NCBI GenBank assembly: GCA_001939145.1
Contig: LSRX01000082.1
Location: 58,208-122,207 of the forward strand
DNA: 64,000 nt
Direction of reading: 5' to 3'
Origin: Symbiodinium microadriaticum
Taxonomy: Eukaryota > Sar > Dinophyceae > Suessiales > Symbiodiniaceae
The notes under the pieces are model-generated. The model saw only the letters and a list, made by a program, of their open reading frames with translations, was not told where the DNA came from and searched no databases. Below are positions 63,799-64,000 of the stretch, one piece after another. Every line of letters starts with the position of its first letter. Within the stretch, counting starts at the first letter, position 1. The position numbers were made by a program, and so were the translations under genes.

Positions 63799-64000
63799 GT
63801 GCTAAGAGTGAATTCGCAACGGCAGGGGCTAGCTTACAGCACCACCTGCAAAAGTTGCGACGAGTTTGGTCTGTCAGCCGTTGTGGAGGGTTGCGGAGAT
63901 TTGATGAACGAACTTGTGTCACAAGTGGCATGCCATGCAGTTGCAGTTCCAGTTTACGTGGTCAAGGGCATCAGGACCTTCACAGGGCAGGCAGAACGAG
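63799..64000. other. Window edge, nothing recognised
   Basis: No motif in the last 200 bases. Confidence 0.4.

Overview
The window looks like nuclear DNA of a dinoflagellate, most likely a Symbiodiniaceae or other Suessiales species. The reasons are: tyrosine-recombinase (DIRS/PAT-type) retroelements carrying methyltransferase and dioxygenase domains; host genes broken into many short exons; TTTAGGG-like interstitial repeats; CCCH proteins of dinoflagellate style; and GC-rich, mostly one-strand host genes. No rRNA, tRNA, CRISPR array or bacterial operon was seen. Species and all family assignments come from reading motifs by eye, not from a search.

Layout. (1) 1-10,496, minus strand: a nearly complete PAT/kangaroo-like retroelement with split direct repeats. 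In sense order it encodes a tyrosine recombinase, a proline-rich zinc-ribbon protein, a CCCH Gag-like protein, a 2OG-Fe(II) dioxygenase-like domain fused to a methyltransferase, and a reverse transcriptase-RNase H. An exact 8-bp tandem duplication breaks the methyltransferase. (2) 10,721-11,395: a free-standing 224-aa copy of the same dioxygenase-like domain, in AT-richer DNA. (3) 13.85-22.76 kb, plus strand: remains of at least two related elements. The better one reads CCCH Gag, methyltransferase, dioxygenase, RT-RNase H, so methyltransferase and dioxygenase are in the opposite order to element 1. Pieces of another RT gene flank it on both sides. (4) 23.06-24.77 kb: a GC-rich broken copy of a mobile or virus-like gene with an HNH-like zinc motif, a possible DNA-polymerase-B-like part and an SF1 helicase. 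(5) 25.2-25.9 kb: a GTTAGGGCACCG tandem array and a long hairpin; a second member of the hairpin family lies at 37.3 kb.

(6) 29.5-64 kb, plus strand: host genes. I recognise a SAM methyltransferase, an exostosin (GT47), two related sulfotransferases, a TerC membrane protein in many small exons, a CAP10/GT90 glycosyltransferase, an FkbM-like methyltransferase and an AlkB-family dioxygenase. CCCH, coiled-coil and proline-rich pieces also occur. GT47, GT90, the two sulfotransferases and FkbM suggest glycan building and decoration, but eukaryotic neighbours need not share a pathway.

The most interesting content is the repeated pairing of a methyltransferase with an Fe(II)/2OG dioxygenase-like domain inside recombinase-type retroelements. 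It suggests that these elements carry their own base-modifying module, in organisms whose DNA is known to contain 5-hydroxymethyluracil and 5-methylcytosine. The modification itself is inference.
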